A DNA stretch of 55,239 nt from Allobosea vaviloviae (GCF_001298265.1 NZ_LGSZ01000057.1:1-55239), one strand, 5' to 3'. Positions 36,381 through 45,831 are shown, counted from the stretch's first letter. The notes: generated from the letters alone by a model not told the origin. Numbers and translations are program-made.

Positions 36381-36938
36381 TTAGGAGCCCGGAACGAGGA
36401 TCACCGAGTGGACGGCGACGATCAAGAAAGTTAGCACGACGCCGATGACGCCGATGACCAGGGTGAAACGGCGCCCACCGCGCATGGCGATCGACAAGCC
36501 GAGCGGCAACAGAACGGCAGCGGCGAGGCAACTGTCTTGCATGTGCAGCAGTTGCTCCGCCGTGAGCGAGAAGCGCCCGGGCGGCAGGAAGCCGAGCGGA
36601 CTCAGAAGCCAGGCTGCGAGCGGAGGCAGCAGCAACACCGGAATGAAGCGCAGCCGCCTCTTTGCCTCCCCATCGTGGAAAGGAAAGTGCTCGACAGCAT
36701 TGAGCGCGGTCAGCAGCAGAAAAGCCAGAATTACCGGGATTGTCGGGATCGGCGCCAGCTGAATATAGCTTAGCGGCCAAAGAACCGAGAGAATGATTGG
36801 CAGCCAAATCAACCATCTGCGCTTGGGGCGAGGCGGCGGCAGCGGAATGCGAGCGATCGGGCCATACCGCAGCGTCTCAGACGGCAGCGGAGGAGGATCG
36901 GCTTCGGGACGCGCTTGGATTGGCGAAGGCGGTAGCAT
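36381..36938 (-). CDS. Multi-spanning membrane protein, hypothetical
   Basis: A 185-residue protein with a Pro-rich cytoplasmic N-terminus (LPPSPIQARPEADPPPLPSE) and about five membrane segments (LIWLPIILSVLWPLSYIQL, IPVILAFLLLTALNAVEHF, FIPVLLLPPLAAWLLSPLG, and two more near the end). It is the first gene of the leftward run containing the thioredoxin-like and repeat proteins. No family recognised. Confidence 0.6.
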   Translation of the reverse strand: MLPPSPIQARPEADPPPLPSETLRYGPIARIPLPPPRPKRRWLIWLPIILSVLWPLSYIQLAPIPTIPVILAFLLLTALNAVEHFPFHDGEAKRRLRFIPVLLLPPLAAWLLSPLGFLPPGRFSLTAEQLLHMQDSCLAAAVLLPLGLSIAMRGGRRFTLVIGVIGVVLTFLIVAVHSVILVPGS

Positions 36939-37186
36939 GCGGTTGACCTTGCGATGTGTTGGTCTTCGCCGCCATTGCGGTCATTTTCCGGGCCTTGCTT
37001 CCATCCGGCGTACAACGCGGCCGATTGAATTCGGCCGGGTGAGTTTTTGCCGGAACGAATCTGTCGCCAATCCCATGCGAACGTTCCGTTACACTCATTC
37101 CGCCGTGCGGGACGTTTGATCCGGCGCGGGAATGGCGCGGCGCAAGGATTGGCAATTTAAAATCGACTGCCCGTGCAGATGGCGTC

Positions 37187-37555
37187 TCATGGCGCGGCGG
37201 GAAACCGGAAAAAAGATGCCGCCGCATCCGCCACCTGCGCGTCGAAATGGCTGCGGCAATATTCGACAAGATCAACCACGATGCCGTCCGGCCCGTGGAA
37301 GGCTCGATGATCTGCGCCTGTGCCGGATTCGACCCGGCCGGTGAGATAGCCGAGCGACCACTGCACGGCGTCGCGGCCCTTCGGCGTCCTGCTTGCGGCC
37401 AGCGTCGTCAGGTTTCGGCAGGACAAGGCACCGGCACCGCTGAGTCGACCCTTTCCAGCCGCGCCGCCGGAGACAGCGAGAAGCGACGCCAAGACGATGC
37501 AGGCCGCCGAGCGCCCGATCGAGGCGGTGGACATGCGACACGCCGATCGCATCAT
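37187..37555 (-). CDS. Exported HdeA-like small protein
   Basis: About 122 residues from the double ATG at 37555/37552. A signal peptide (SAACIVLASLLAVSGGAAG) is followed by a small domain with two Cys in the HdeA-like pattern: LSCRNLTTLAAS, VQWSLGYLTGRV and LVEYCRSHFDAQVADAA. HdeA-type proteins are periplasmic acid chaperones with one disulfide. The start overlaps the upstream 64-residue gene by 4 bp. The similarity is by pattern only. Confidence 0.6.
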   Translation of the reverse strand: MMRSACRMSTASIGRSAACIVLASLLAVSGGAAGKGRLSGAGALSCRNLTTLAASRTPKGRDAVQWSLGYLTGRVESGTGADHRAFHGPDGIVVDLVEYCRSHFDAQVADAAASFFRFPAAP

Positions 37556-37746
37556 CGCGGGACCACCTTTGCCAGCGTTCGACACAGGCCGTCGATCAGC
37601 GGCAACGTCACGATGTGACCCGGAACGGCATCAGGCAGGACAAGATCGGGCCGTTTGAAGCCCGATCTACGCAACTCGCCCGCAAGCAGGGTCTTGAGTC
37701 CAGGCAGTTCGCGCCGGCAAGCCGGCATGCTCGGAAAACGCATCAT
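37552..37746 (-). CDS. Small hypothetical protein in a coupled three-gene run
   Basis: A 64-residue protein (MMRFPSMPACRRELPGLKTL), basic, single Cys in the N-terminal part. Its start overlaps the upstream stop (TAATG at 37748-37744) and its stop overlaps the downstream start (37552-37555). It may instead be the rest of the upstream gene after a frame change. No domain recognised. Confidence 0.45.
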   Translation of the reverse strand: MMRFPSMPACRRELPGLKTLLAGELRRSGFKRPDLVLPDAVPGHIVTLPLIDGLCRTLAKVVPR

Positions 37747-37865
37747 TACGATCTGTCCGGGCGTCGTCCTATATGCAGCGCGGCGTAAGCCGGAACTCCG
37801 GCGGCCGATGCGGGCATGCTCACGAACGAGGTCAGCGCCAACAGGATGGGAGGGGCGTATTTCAT
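37746..37865 (-). CDS. Very short exported peptide (39 residues)
   Basis: The ATG at 37865 has GGAG about 7 bases upstream. The product is almost only a signal peptide (MKYAPPILLALTSFVSMPAS) plus about 17 residues. It ends in TAATG, so it is coupled to the next gene. It is either a real small secreted peptide or the 5' part of a gene broken by a frameshift. Confidence 0.45.
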   Translation of the reverse strand: MKYAPPILLALTSFVSMPASAAGVPAYAALHIGRRPDRS

Positions 37866-38054
37866 CGTCTGCTCCAAGTCGGATAGGCGTGTCGAGGACA
37901 GCCAGTTGGGCCTATCGAGCTGCCAGGGTCCGGATGCCAGGTCCATTGCCCGCCCTTGTGCACACTTGCCGTCTCACGAAGCGGCCAGGCGACGACGCCG
38001 CGACAATCTGGCTCAGGACGGAGGGAGACCAGGCACGATTCGTGAACTGATGGG

Positions 38055-38504
38055 GTGGATGCCCCCTCCGTCCGGCATCGTAAGGTGCCAGCGAGCGCCA
38101 TCGGGGCGCCTTCGAAGGAGGAGCGCATCTCCGACGTCCATGTTCTGGCGATTGATCTCGCCAAACGAAGCTTCCAGGTCTGCGGGACGGCTCGAGGCGG
38201 GGCGGTTCTATTCAACCGCACGGTGTCGCGCGCCAAGCTAGTGCACATGCTGGCGGTGCAGGCCCCATGCATCGTGGCGATGGAGGCCTGTGCGACAAGC
38301 CATTACTGGGGCCGCGTGGCGCAGGGCAATGGCCATGATGTCCGGCTGATCCCGCCGATCTACGTGAAGCCTTTCGTCAAGCGGCAGAAGAACGATGCAG
38401 CTGACGCGGCTGCGATCGCAGAAGCTGTGTTGCGGCCCAACATCCACTACGTCGCCGTGAAGAGCGCGGGGCAATGCCTCGAACCTCCATGCTTGGCGAT
38501 CTGA
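38055..38504 (+). pseudogene. IS110-family transposase remnant (N-terminal DEDD part)
   Basis: The frame contains VHVLAIDLAKRSFQVCG (first Asp of the DEDD site), CIVAMEACATSHYWGR (Glu), VRLIPPIYVKPFVKRQKNDA and DAADAAAIAEAV (two Asp), which is the N-terminal half of IS110 transposases. The family then continues VKS..QQ; here the frame changes at SAGQCLEPPCLAI and ends. The C-terminal half is missing, so it is inactive. The 213 bases to 38717 hold nothing I recognise. Confidence 0.8.
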
Positions 38505-38717
38505 CCGCATGTCGGGACGGAGCAGCCGAGCGCAGCCGGTTTGTCTTTCAACAGCCCGTCGTTCGGAGGCCGGAACATGGCGCTCGATGAGGTGGCTCTC
38601 GACGACGACCGTACGTCCTTGTGCGAGGTCAGTTTCCATCGCGAAACCCGTCTCGCAAGGCGGTTGGTGGGAGCGGCCGCGTGACGGGCGCGCGGCCGGT
38701 CCCCTGTTCTTGCGCAC

Positions 38718-41700
38718 TCACGCTATGGCCGGCTTACCTTCGAGGGCATCGTGCGCCCCTGTCTCACAGTCGCTCTCATCGACGCTCGATTTATTCGGTA
38801 ACCGGTAGCCTTTAACTACCGCGTAGATCGCGGGGATCACGACCAACGTCAGCACGGTTGAGGAAACCATGCCGCCGATCATCGGGACCGCAATGCGCTG
38901 CATCACCTCCGAGCCCGCTCCGGTGCTCCAGAGGATCGGGATCAGGCCGCCCATGATGGCAACGACGGTCATCATCTTGGGGCGGACGCGTTCGACTGCG
39001 CCGAGCATGATCGCCTCCTGCAGATCGGCACAGGTGAAGGCGCGCCGTTCGCGGGAGCATTTGGCCTTCACCTCATCCAACGCGTGGTCGAGATAGATCA
39101 GCATGATCACGCCGGTCTCGGCAGCTACGCCGGCGAGCGCGATAAAGCCGACCACGACGGCGACCGAGAGGTTGAAGCCGAGCCACCACATTAGCCAGAG
39201 GCCGCCGACGAGCGCGAAGGGCAGCGAGAGCATCACGATTAGCGTCTCGGTCAGCCGCCGGAAGTTGAGATAGAGCAGCAGGAAGATGATCAGCAACGTC
39301 ACCGGCACGACGACGGCGAGCTTGGCCTTGGCACGCTCGAGATACTCGAACTGGCCGCTCCAGGTCACATAGGAGCCGGGCGGGAACTGGATGCTGGCAG
39401 CGACTGCCGCCTTGGCGTCCGCGACATAGCTGCCGAGATCGCGGTCGCGGATGTCCACGAAGATATAGATCGCAAGCTGGCCGTTTTCGGTGCGGATCGT
39501 GGTCGGGCCGCGCGCCAGCTTGATCGATGCGACCTCGCCGAGCGGCACGGTGCCGCCACCGGGCATCCCGACCAGAACCTCGCGCGCGATCGACTGCGGG
39601 TCGCTGCGATAGTCGCGGGGATAGCGGATGTTAACACCGTAACGCTCGCGGCCCTCGACAGTCGTCGTTACGGTCTCACCGCCGAGCGCAGTTGAAACCG
39701 AATCCTGGACGTCGATGATCATCAGCCCGTAGCGCGCGAGCGCGTCGCGATCGGGCGTGACGTCGAGATAATAGCCGCCGATGACGCGCTCGGCATAGGC
39801 GCTGGCCGTGCCGGGCACCGCCTTGACCACGGCCTCGATCTGGCGGGCGAGCTTTTCCATCTCGACAAGGTCGGTGCCCAGCACCTTGATTCCGATCGGC
39901 GTGCGGATGCCGGTCGCCAGCATGTCGGTGCGCGCCTTGATCGGCATGGTCCAGGCATTGGAGATGCCGGGGAACTGGAGCGCCTTGTCGAGCTCCGCGA
40001 TCAGCCCGTCGACGCTCAGGCCGGCGCGCCATTCGCTCTTGTGCTTCAGGTTGATCACGGTCTCGAACATCTCAGTCGGGGCCGGGTCGGTCGCCGTCTC
40101 GGCGCGGCCGGCCTTGCCATAGACAGAGGTCACTTCGGGGAAGGTCTTGATGATCCGGTTCTGGACCTGGAGCAGTTCGGCAGCCTTCGTCACCGACAGC
40201 CCCGGCAGGGTCGTCGGCATGTACATCAGCGTGCCCTCGTTCAGGCTCGGCATGAACTCAGAACCGAGCTGACGCGCCGGCCAGATCGAAGCGGCGAGCG
40301 CGGCGAAAGCGAGCAGGATCGTCACGGTCTTGGCCCGGAGCACCAGATTGATCAGCGGGCGATAGGTCCGGATCAGCAGCCGGTTGACCGGATTTTTATG
40401 CTCGGGAACGATTTTTCCGCGCACGAAGATGACCATCAGCGCCGGCACCAGCGTCACTGACAGGATCGCGGCCGCGGCCATCGCAAAGGTCTTGGTGAAG
40501 GCGAGCGGACTGAACAGCCGGCCCTCCTGCGCTTCCATGGTGAAGATCGGCAGGAAGGAGACGGTGATGATCAGGAGGCTGAAGAACAGCGCTGGACCGA
40601 CCTCGCTGGCCGCCTCGATCAGCGACTCGATCCGGGGCTTGCCGGGCGGGGCGCGTTCGAGATGCTTGTGGGCGTTCTCGATCATCACGATGGCGGCGTC
40701 GATCATGGCGCCGATCGCGATAGCGATGCCGCCGAGGCTCATGATGTTGGAGCCGAGGCCGAGCAGCTTCATCATCCCGAAAGCCATCAGGATGCCGACC
40801 GGCAGCATCAGGATCGCGACCAGCGCGCTGCGCACATGCAGCAGAAAGGCGAAGCAGACCAGCGCGACAATGATGCTTTCCTCGATCAGCGTCGATTTCA
40901 ACGTCGCGATGGCGTCGTTGATCAGGTTGGAGCGGTCATAGACCGGGATGATCTCGAGCCCCTTGGGCAGGCTCGCGGCCATCTCGGAGAGCCGCGCCTT
41001 GACGTTCTCGATCACGCTGAGCGCATTCTGGCCGAAGCGCTGCAGGGCGATGCCGCTGGCGACTTCGCCCTCGCCGTTGAGCTCGGTGATGCCGCGGCGT
41101 TCGTCGGGGCCTAATTCGATCCGCGCCACGTCCTTGAGCAGCACCGGCGTGCCGTTGTTGACCTTGAGCACGACATTGGAAAGATCGGCGACGCTTTTCA
41201 GATAGCCGCGGCCGCGGATGATGAACTCGAACTCCGAGAGCTCGACCGTGCGGCCGCCGACATCGGCATTGCTGCCGCGGATGACGTCGCGCACCTTCGA
41301 CAAAGGGATGTCGAGCGAGCGCAGCCGGTTGGGATCGACCACGACATTGTACTGCTTGACGAAGCCGCCGACGCTGGCGACCTCGGCGACGCCCTCGGCC
41401 TTGGCGATGCCGAAGCGGATGTTCCAGTCCTGCAGCGAGCGCAGCTCGGCGAGCGACTTGTCCTTGGCCTGCAGCGCGTATTGATAGACCCAGCCGACGC
41501 CTGTGGCGTCGGGTCCAAGCGTCGGCGTCACGCCGGCGGGCAGCTTGCGGGCCGCGCCGTTGAGGTATTCGAGTACGCGCGAACGGGCCCAGTAGGTGTC
41601 CGTGCCGTCCTCGAAGATGATGTATATGAAGGAGACGCCGAAGAACGAGAAGCCGCGCACGACCTTCGACTTCGGCACCGTCAACATGGCGGTCGTCAGC

Positions 41701-41903
41701 GGGTAGGTGACCTGGTCCTCGATCACCTGCGGCGCCTGGCCCTTGTATTCGGTGTAGACGATAACCTGCGTGTCCGAGAGATCGGGGATCGCGTCGAGCG
41801 GCAGGGTCTTGAGGGCATAGGCGCCCGACGCCACGGCGAAGACCGTGCCGATGAAGACCAGCATCAGGTTGCGCGACGACCATGCGATGAGCTTGCCGAT
41901 CAT
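38718..41903 (-). CDS. cusA: CusA-type copper/silver RND efflux pump
   Basis: A 1061-residue inner-membrane pump. LPLDAIPDLSDTQVIVYTEY is the hallmark of the monovalent-metal (Cu+/Ag+) branch. The methionine-bearing segment MPIKARTDMLATGIRTPIGI corresponds to the CusA periplasmic metal site region, and TM4 carries the proton-relay acidic residues around GAMIDAAIVMIENAHK. The length is normal. It is the last gene of a four-gene operon, overlapping cusB by 4 bp. Confidence 0.95.
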   Translation of the reverse strand: MIGKLIAWSSRNLMLVFIGTVFAVASGAYALKTLPLDAIPDLSDTQVIVYTEYKGQAPQVIEDQVTYPLTTAMLTVPKSKVVRGFSFFGVSFIYIIFEDGTDTYWARSRVLEYLNGAARKLPAGVTPTLGPDATGVGWVYQYALQAKDKSLAELRSLQDWNIRFGIAKAEGVAEVASVGGFVKQYNVVVDPNRLRSLDIPLSKVRDVIRGSNADVGGRTVELSEFEFIIRGRGYLKSVADLSNVVLKVNNGTPVLLKDVARIELGPDERRGITELNGEGEVASGIALQRFGQNALSVIENVKARLSEMAASLPKGLEIIPVYDRSNLINDAIATLKSTLIEESIIVALVCFAFLLHVRSALVAILMLPVGILMAFGMMKLLGLGSNIMSLGGIAIAIGAMIDAAIVMIENAHKHLERAPPGKPRIESLIEAASEVGPALFFSLLIITVSFLPIFTMEAQEGRLFSPLAFTKTFAMAAAAILSVTLVPALMVIFVRGKIVPEHKNPVNRLLIRTYRPLINLVLRAKTVTILLAFAALAASIWPARQLGSEFMPSLNEGTLMYMPTTLPGLSVTKAAELLQVQNRIIKTFPEVTSVYGKAGRAETATDPAPTEMFETVINLKHKSEWRAGLSVDGLIAELDKALQFPGISNAWTMPIKARTDMLATGIRTPIGIKVLGTDLVEMEKLARQIEAVVKAVPGTASAYAERVIGGYYLDVTPDRDALARYGLMIIDVQDSVSTALGGETVTTTVEGRERYGVNIRYPRDYRSDPQSIAREVLVGMPGGGTVPLGEVASIKLARGPTTIRTENGQLAIYIFVDIRDRDLGSYVADAKAAVAASIQFPPGSYVTWSGQFEYLERAKAKLAVVVPVTLLIIFLLLYLNFRRLTETLIVMLSLPFALVGGLWLMWWLGFNLSVAVVVGFIALAGVAAETGVIMLIYLDHALDEVKAKCSRERRAFTCADLQEAIMLGAVERVRPKMMTVVAIMGGLIPILWSTGAGSEVMQRIAVPMIGGMVSSTVLTLVVIPAIYAVVKGYRLPNKSSVDESDCETGAHDALEGKPAIA

Positions 41904-43348
41904 GGCTGCTTCTCTCCGCTATCGAGGCCCTGGAGCGCGGCCTTGAGGTTGCTTTCGGCATCGATCAGGAAGTTGGCCGAGACCACGACCTTGTCCTCGG
42001 CTGTGATGCCCTCCAGGAGTTCGACACGACCGGATCCGCGCCGCCCGATCTTAACCTTGCGTGGCTCGAAACGGCCTTCGCCTTTGTCGATCAGGACGAT
42101 CTGACGTGCGCCGCTGTCGATCACGGAATTATCGGCGACGGTCAGGACCGGCCTTTCGGAGCCCGTCGCGATCTGCGCCTCGACATACATGTCCGGCATC
42201 AGCGCGCCGTCGGGATTGGCGAGTTCGACGCGGACGCGACCGGTGCGCGTCTCCTTGTTGATCTGCGGATAAACCAGCGCGATCTTGCCAGCGAAGGTCT
42301 TGCCTTGCATGCCGCGCGGGGAAACTCTGACCAGCTGACCGACAGCCACCATCGACAAATCGCGTTCGGCGAGGTCAATCAGTGCCCACATCACCGAGAT
42401 GTCGGCGACCCGGAACAGGACCTCACCGGGCGCGGCGCGCATGCCGTTGACCGCCATGCGCTCTAGGATGACGCCGTCCTGCGGGGCCGGCCAAGTCAGT
42501 GCTGCGGGCACCTCGCGCGTCCGTTCAATCACGCTCATAGCCGATTCGGGCACCGCGAGATTCTCTAGCCTCCTTCGTGCGCCGGTCAGCGCCTGAGTCG
42601 TGATCGCGCCGCCGGTGGCGCGGCCGTTCAGCACCGACAGGTATTCGGCTGCGGCGCTCGACAGTGCGGGACCATATATCTTCATCAAGGGTTGGCCCTT
42701 GCGCACGACCCCGCCCGTCGTGACGTCCTCGACCGCGTCGACGAAGCCCTCGAAGCGCAAAGCCACGACCGAGACGCGGCGTTCGTCGAGTTGGATGGTG
42801 CCCGGCGCGCGCAGCGGCATGGTGAGCGGGGCGAACTCGACTGGCTCGGAGCGCACGCCGACCTTCTGCAGCTTTCCGGCGCTCACCTTGACGGTGTTCC
42901 CGTCTTCCTCTTCGCCGTCGAACACGGGCAGGTAGTCCATCCCCATCGAATCCTTTTTCGGCGTGGGCGACGTATCCGGCAGCCCCATTGGATTGCGGTA
43001 GAACTTGATGCGCTTCGGCCCGGCCGCGGCGGCCTGTTCAGGAGCTGCCGGCAGCTTTTCAAACTGGATGTCTTCGCTGGCGCGCACCGGAAGGTAGTCC
43101 TTGCCGGCAGCCGTCTTGGCGGGGACGGCAGAGAAGGCGGCAAGCCCGTCGGGGTCGCGATAGTAGATGACCGGGCCGATCGGTGTGGGCTCGGCCACAG
43201 CGCCGACAGCGGGGCTCTTGGTGAGGGACGCCATAGCGCCGGACAGCCAGGACGGCCGCGGCATGTCGGAGCGGCCAAGAACCACGCCGACCGCCGCGGC
43301 TCCAGCGAGCGCGAGGATCAGCACCAGGAATCGAAACAGGTTTCTCAT
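41900..43348 (-). CDS. cusB: CusB-type periplasmic adaptor of the copper/silver pump
   Basis: A 482-residue protein with an N-terminal membrane anchor, then two heavy-metal-binding modules (YYRDPDGLAAFSAVPAKTAA and FYRNPMGLPDTSPTPKKDSM ending in DYLPV). The adaptor fold follows (APGTIQLDERRVSVVALRFE, GFVDAV, LMKIYGPALSSAAAEYL). It joins CusA to the TolC-like channel. 4-bp overlaps link it to both neighbours. Confidence 0.94.
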   Translation of the reverse strand: MRNLFRFLVLILALAGAAAVGVVLGRSDMPRPSWLSGAMASLTKSPAVGAVAEPTPIGPVIYYRDPDGLAAFSAVPAKTAAGKDYLPVRASEDIQFEKLPAAPEQAAAAGPKRIKFYRNPMGLPDTSPTPKKDSMGMDYLPVFDGEEEDGNTVKVSAGKLQKVGVRSEPVEFAPLTMPLRAPGTIQLDERRVSVVALRFEGFVDAVEDVTTGGVVRKGQPLMKIYGPALSSAAAEYLSVLNGRATGGAITTQALTGARRRLENLAVPESAMSVIERTREVPAALTWPAPQDGVILERMAVNGMRAAPGEVLFRVADISVMWALIDLAERDLSMVAVGQLVRVSPRGMQGKTFAGKIALVYPQINKETRTGRVRVELANPDGALMPDMYVEAQIATGSERPVLTVADNSVIDSGARQIVLIDKGEGRFEPRKVKIGRRGSGRVELLEGITAEDKVVVSANFLIDAESNLKAALQGLDSGEKQP

Positions 43349-44613
43349 AGGGTTCCTCCCGCCATGCGTTCCAGCTCGGCGTATCGAGTTTGCTCTTCGA
43401 CCTTCAGCTTCAGCAGCTCGAGATGGATGGTCAGCAGCCGCCGCTCAGCTTCGAGAACGAGCGCGAGATCGGTCGAACCGGCCGAGAAGCCGTTTCGTGC
43501 GACAGCAACCGACTCGCGCGCCGGCGGCAATTGCCGAGCATCGAGGGTGCGAATCGCCTTGCGGGCCGCTTCCAGCCCGAACCAGATCGCAGCGACATCG
43601 CCGTCGAGCCGCAGCCGGGCTGCGTCGTTGCGGGCATGGGCACCGCCGAGCCGGCTCGCGGCCGCCTGCTGCTCGGCGTCCTTGGCCGCGTATTGCAGAG
43701 GCACCTTGAAGCCGAGCAGGAACTCGCCGGTATCGGCGCCGCCGCCGGGCCGCTGCACATAGAGCGCGCCGAGCGTGACATTGGGATAGTAGTTCAGATC
43801 CTTTAGGGTCTTTGCCCCTTTTGCCGCGCCGACCTCGCTGGCAGTTGCGGCGAGCACGGGATTGGCGCCGCGTGCCCGCGCCTGCGCGCCGGCCAACGTC
43901 AGGCTCGGCTTGAGGCGCCGGAAACCTGCCGGCTGGTCGAAAGGCGCCAGCGGCGGCCGGCCGATAAGAGCGTTCAGCCGCGCCGCGATCGATTTGACCT
44001 CGCCCTCGCGTCGAATGACATCGACTTCGGCGGTTGCGGCCTCAATGCGCCCCTTGATCACGTCCTGCTGATCGACTGCAGTCGCGCCATAGCGCGACTG
44101 CAACAGGCCGAGCAGTTCGTCGACCCGGCGCCTGAGCTGCCGCGAAAGATCGAGCGCCTCGTATGCGGCTTGATACTCGGCATGCACCATCTTGACCCGC
44201 GCGATCAGGTCGGCCGTGACGGCGCGGGCCTTGTGGCTGGCGCCGTCGGCCTCAGCGGTCGCGATCGCACGTTCAAGGTCGGTCTTGCCCCAGAGCTTCA
44301 GCTCCTGCTGCACGCCGAACCGGCGTTCGCCGATTCCGCGTTGCGCATTGGCGCCCCAAGCCTCGAACTTGACAGACGGATCCGGCTGCGCTCCGGCCGC
44401 GCCGACAGCCTGGCGCGCCGCATCGGCGTCGAAAGCCGCCGCGACAAGTTCAGGACTCAATCGTCGAGCAAGCGCGATGACGCTCTCCACCGTCGCGCCT
44501 GCCAGCGCGGCTCTCGACGACCCGCGTTCGGTCGCGCTGGCCGAAGGCAGCCATGGCAGAACCGTGACTGCTCCGAGCAGCGCGAGCCGGGTGGTTCGGC
44601 CCGCGCCCTTCAC
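43345..44613 (-). CDS. TolC-family outer membrane factor
   Basis: A 422-residue outer-membrane channel protein with signal peptide (LALLGAVTVLPWLPSASA) and the coiled-coil alpha-barrel pattern of the family (LKLWGKTDLERAIATAEADG, AEYQAAYEALDLSRQLRRRV). It completes the CusCBA-type tripartite pump; the name cusC would be by role. The start overlaps the FixH-like gene by 4 bp. Confidence 0.93.
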   Translation of the reverse strand: MKGAGRTTRLALLGAVTVLPWLPSASATERGSSRAALAGATVESVIALARRLSPELVAAAFDADAARQAVGAAGAQPDPSVKFEAWGANAQRGIGERRFGVQQELKLWGKTDLERAIATAEADGASHKARAVTADLIARVKMVHAEYQAAYEALDLSRQLRRRVDELLGLLQSRYGATAVDQQDVIKGRIEAATAEVDVIRREGEVKSIAARLNALIGRPPLAPFDQPAGFRRLKPSLTLAGAQARARGANPVLAATASEVGAAKGAKTLKDLNYYPNVTLGALYVQRPGGGADTGEFLLGFKVPLQYAAKDAEQQAAASRLGGAHARNDAARLRLDGDVAAIWFGLEAARKAIRTLDARQLPPARESVAVARNGFSAGSTDLALVLEAERRLLTIHLELLKLKVEEQTRYAELERMAGGTL

Positions 44614-45014
44614 GGCAGCGCCTTGAAGACCAGACGACTTTCGAGCGAGTCGGCCTCGCCCTGGACCTTGGCGCCGAGCGACAGTCGCCAGCCACCCTCC
44701 ATGATCAAGTTGACCTTGAAGCGATAGACGCCCGGCTCCGTGCTCGGCATCGGCTCGATCAAGGTCTTCATCGTCTCCATGCCGTCGGGCTCCATGTCGA
44801 GCCGCGTCGCGAAGATCACAGCGTCGGGCACGGGCTTGCCGTCCGACTTGCGGATCAGGCGGACGGCAACAATGCCCTCGCCTTTTTTTGTCTCCTTCTC
44901 AACGAGCTGGAAGTCGTAGTCCTTGATGTCGGCATGAGCGCCGGTCGCGCCCATGCTCAAGGCAAGCACGACCAACGCCGCCGGGCGGGCGCACAAAAGC
45001 GTCTTGAAAAACAT
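44610..45014 (-). CDS. FixH/YtkA-like exported protein
   Basis: A 134-residue protein from the ATG at 45014 (GGAGACACGTT just upstream). The signal peptide (AALVVLALSMGATGAHA) is followed by a YtkA/FixH-like beta-sandwich (VAVRLIRKSDGKPVPDAVIF, RFKVNLIMEGGWRLSLGAKV). Such proteins often sit in copper-handling operons. It is the first gene of the cus operon. Confidence 0.85.
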   Translation of the reverse strand: MFFKTLLCARPAALVVLALSMGATGAHADIKDYDFQLVEKETKKGEGIVAVRLIRKSDGKPVPDAVIFATRLDMEPDGMETMKTLIEPMPSTEPGVYRFKVNLIMEGGWRLSLGAKVQGEADSLESRLVFKALP

Positions 45015-45137
45015 AACGTGTCTCCAGATTCCATGAGTCCGCGCCATTCGATTGGCCAGCGGATTGCGGTACGAGCCGACGGCAGCGCATCGTCCGGATC
45101 GACCGGACGGTCTGCGCGGCGTCAGCCGGTCATGGAA

Positions 45138-45518
45138 TCAGGAACGGGGAGGTCGCGCGGGGGGACTTGGCTGGAATTCCGACCGAGCGAGATCGTCGAA
45201 CCCGACGAGAATCTGCAGGGTCTCGTAGACGACAACTTCCGTCCACACGTCGCTGGGAGCGACGAAGACGCTGGCAACGGCGCAGTAGGCGGCGAACGGA
45301 CATGGCGCGCGCGCCTCCCTGTCGCCGCCGTCATCCGTCGCCGAACCGGACTGCATCATCATGGCGCAATCGGAGGCGCGCGGCATCGCCATCGCCGCAG
45401 GCGTCCAGCCGGCAACGACCAGTCCCACGATCAAGGCGGCGCGCAAGGCAAGCCACAGGGCCACACGGATAATCATGATCTCAATCATGCCTTGCATACT
45501 CTGCAGCGACAAGGGCAT
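45138..45518 (-). CDS. Exported small protein with Met/Cys motif, upstream of cus operon
   Basis: About 126 residues. The ATG at 45518 has AGGA about 8 bases upstream; later ATGs (45497, 45488, 45476) are possible. A signal or anchor (ALWLALRAALIVGLVVAGWT) is followed by SDCAMMMQSGS and CPFAAYC, which could bind copper. It lies 123 bases before the FixH-like gene on the same strand, and probably belongs to the copper regulon. No family named with certainty. Confidence 0.6.
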   Translation of the reverse strand: MPLSLQSMQGMIEIMIIRVALWLALRAALIVGLVVAGWTPAAMAMPRASDCAMMMQSGSATDDGGDREARAPCPFAAYCAVASVFVAPSDVWTEVVVYETLQILVGFDDLARSEFQPSPPARPPRS

Positions 45519-45695
45519 CGCCGTGATCCTAATGGGAACGTGATCCGAGCCTCGCTGTGAATGGCGCAGTTTGAGGGTCGGTCGCTTGCGGTCTCCCGGC
45601 AGACGCGGTGATCGGCCCGGCGCTCGCGCCGTTTGGGCATCTGACGTCGAGATGGGTGAGAAGAGCAGCTTGCGCTCAGAATTCACGTGAAGCGG

Positions 45696-45716
45696 CTATC
45701 CTATAAGGCGGTATAG
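45696..45716. promoter_or_regulatory. CsoR/RcnR-type operator-like dyad
   Basis: CTATCC-TATAAGGC-GGTATAG is an imperfect dyad just before the truncated CsoR/RcnR-like gene and divergent from the copper operon. TA-rich centres with C/G-runs are typical for this repressor family. The site is inferred from form and position. Confidence 0.45.
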
Positions 45717-45717
45717 T

Positions 45718-45831
45718 ATGTCTCATCCCAAGGCGAACAAGGACCAGATCATCGCCCGGGTTCGGCGGATCGCGGGACACATGGCCGCGATCGAGCGGGC
45801 TCGCGACATTGATGCGAACTGCCCGGCCTAG
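45718..45831 (+). pseudogene. CsoR/RcnR/FrmR-type metal repressor, truncated after 37 residues
   Basis: The start (MSHPKANKDQIIARVRRIAG) is the conserved first helix of the CsoR/RcnR/FrmR family, including the DNA-contact Arg residues. The frame ends at ANCPA-stop (TAG 45829-45831), whereas the family has about 90 residues. The His/Cys ligands of the second helix are thus missing. It is divergent from the cus operon and most likely was its repressor. As it stands it cannot bind metal. Confidence 0.75.

Noticed and set aside
38505..38717. Possible minus-strand gene between the IS110 remnant and cusA
   Set aside because: The open frame has no ribosome binding site, overlaps the IS110 remnant on the other strand and has no recognisable motif.
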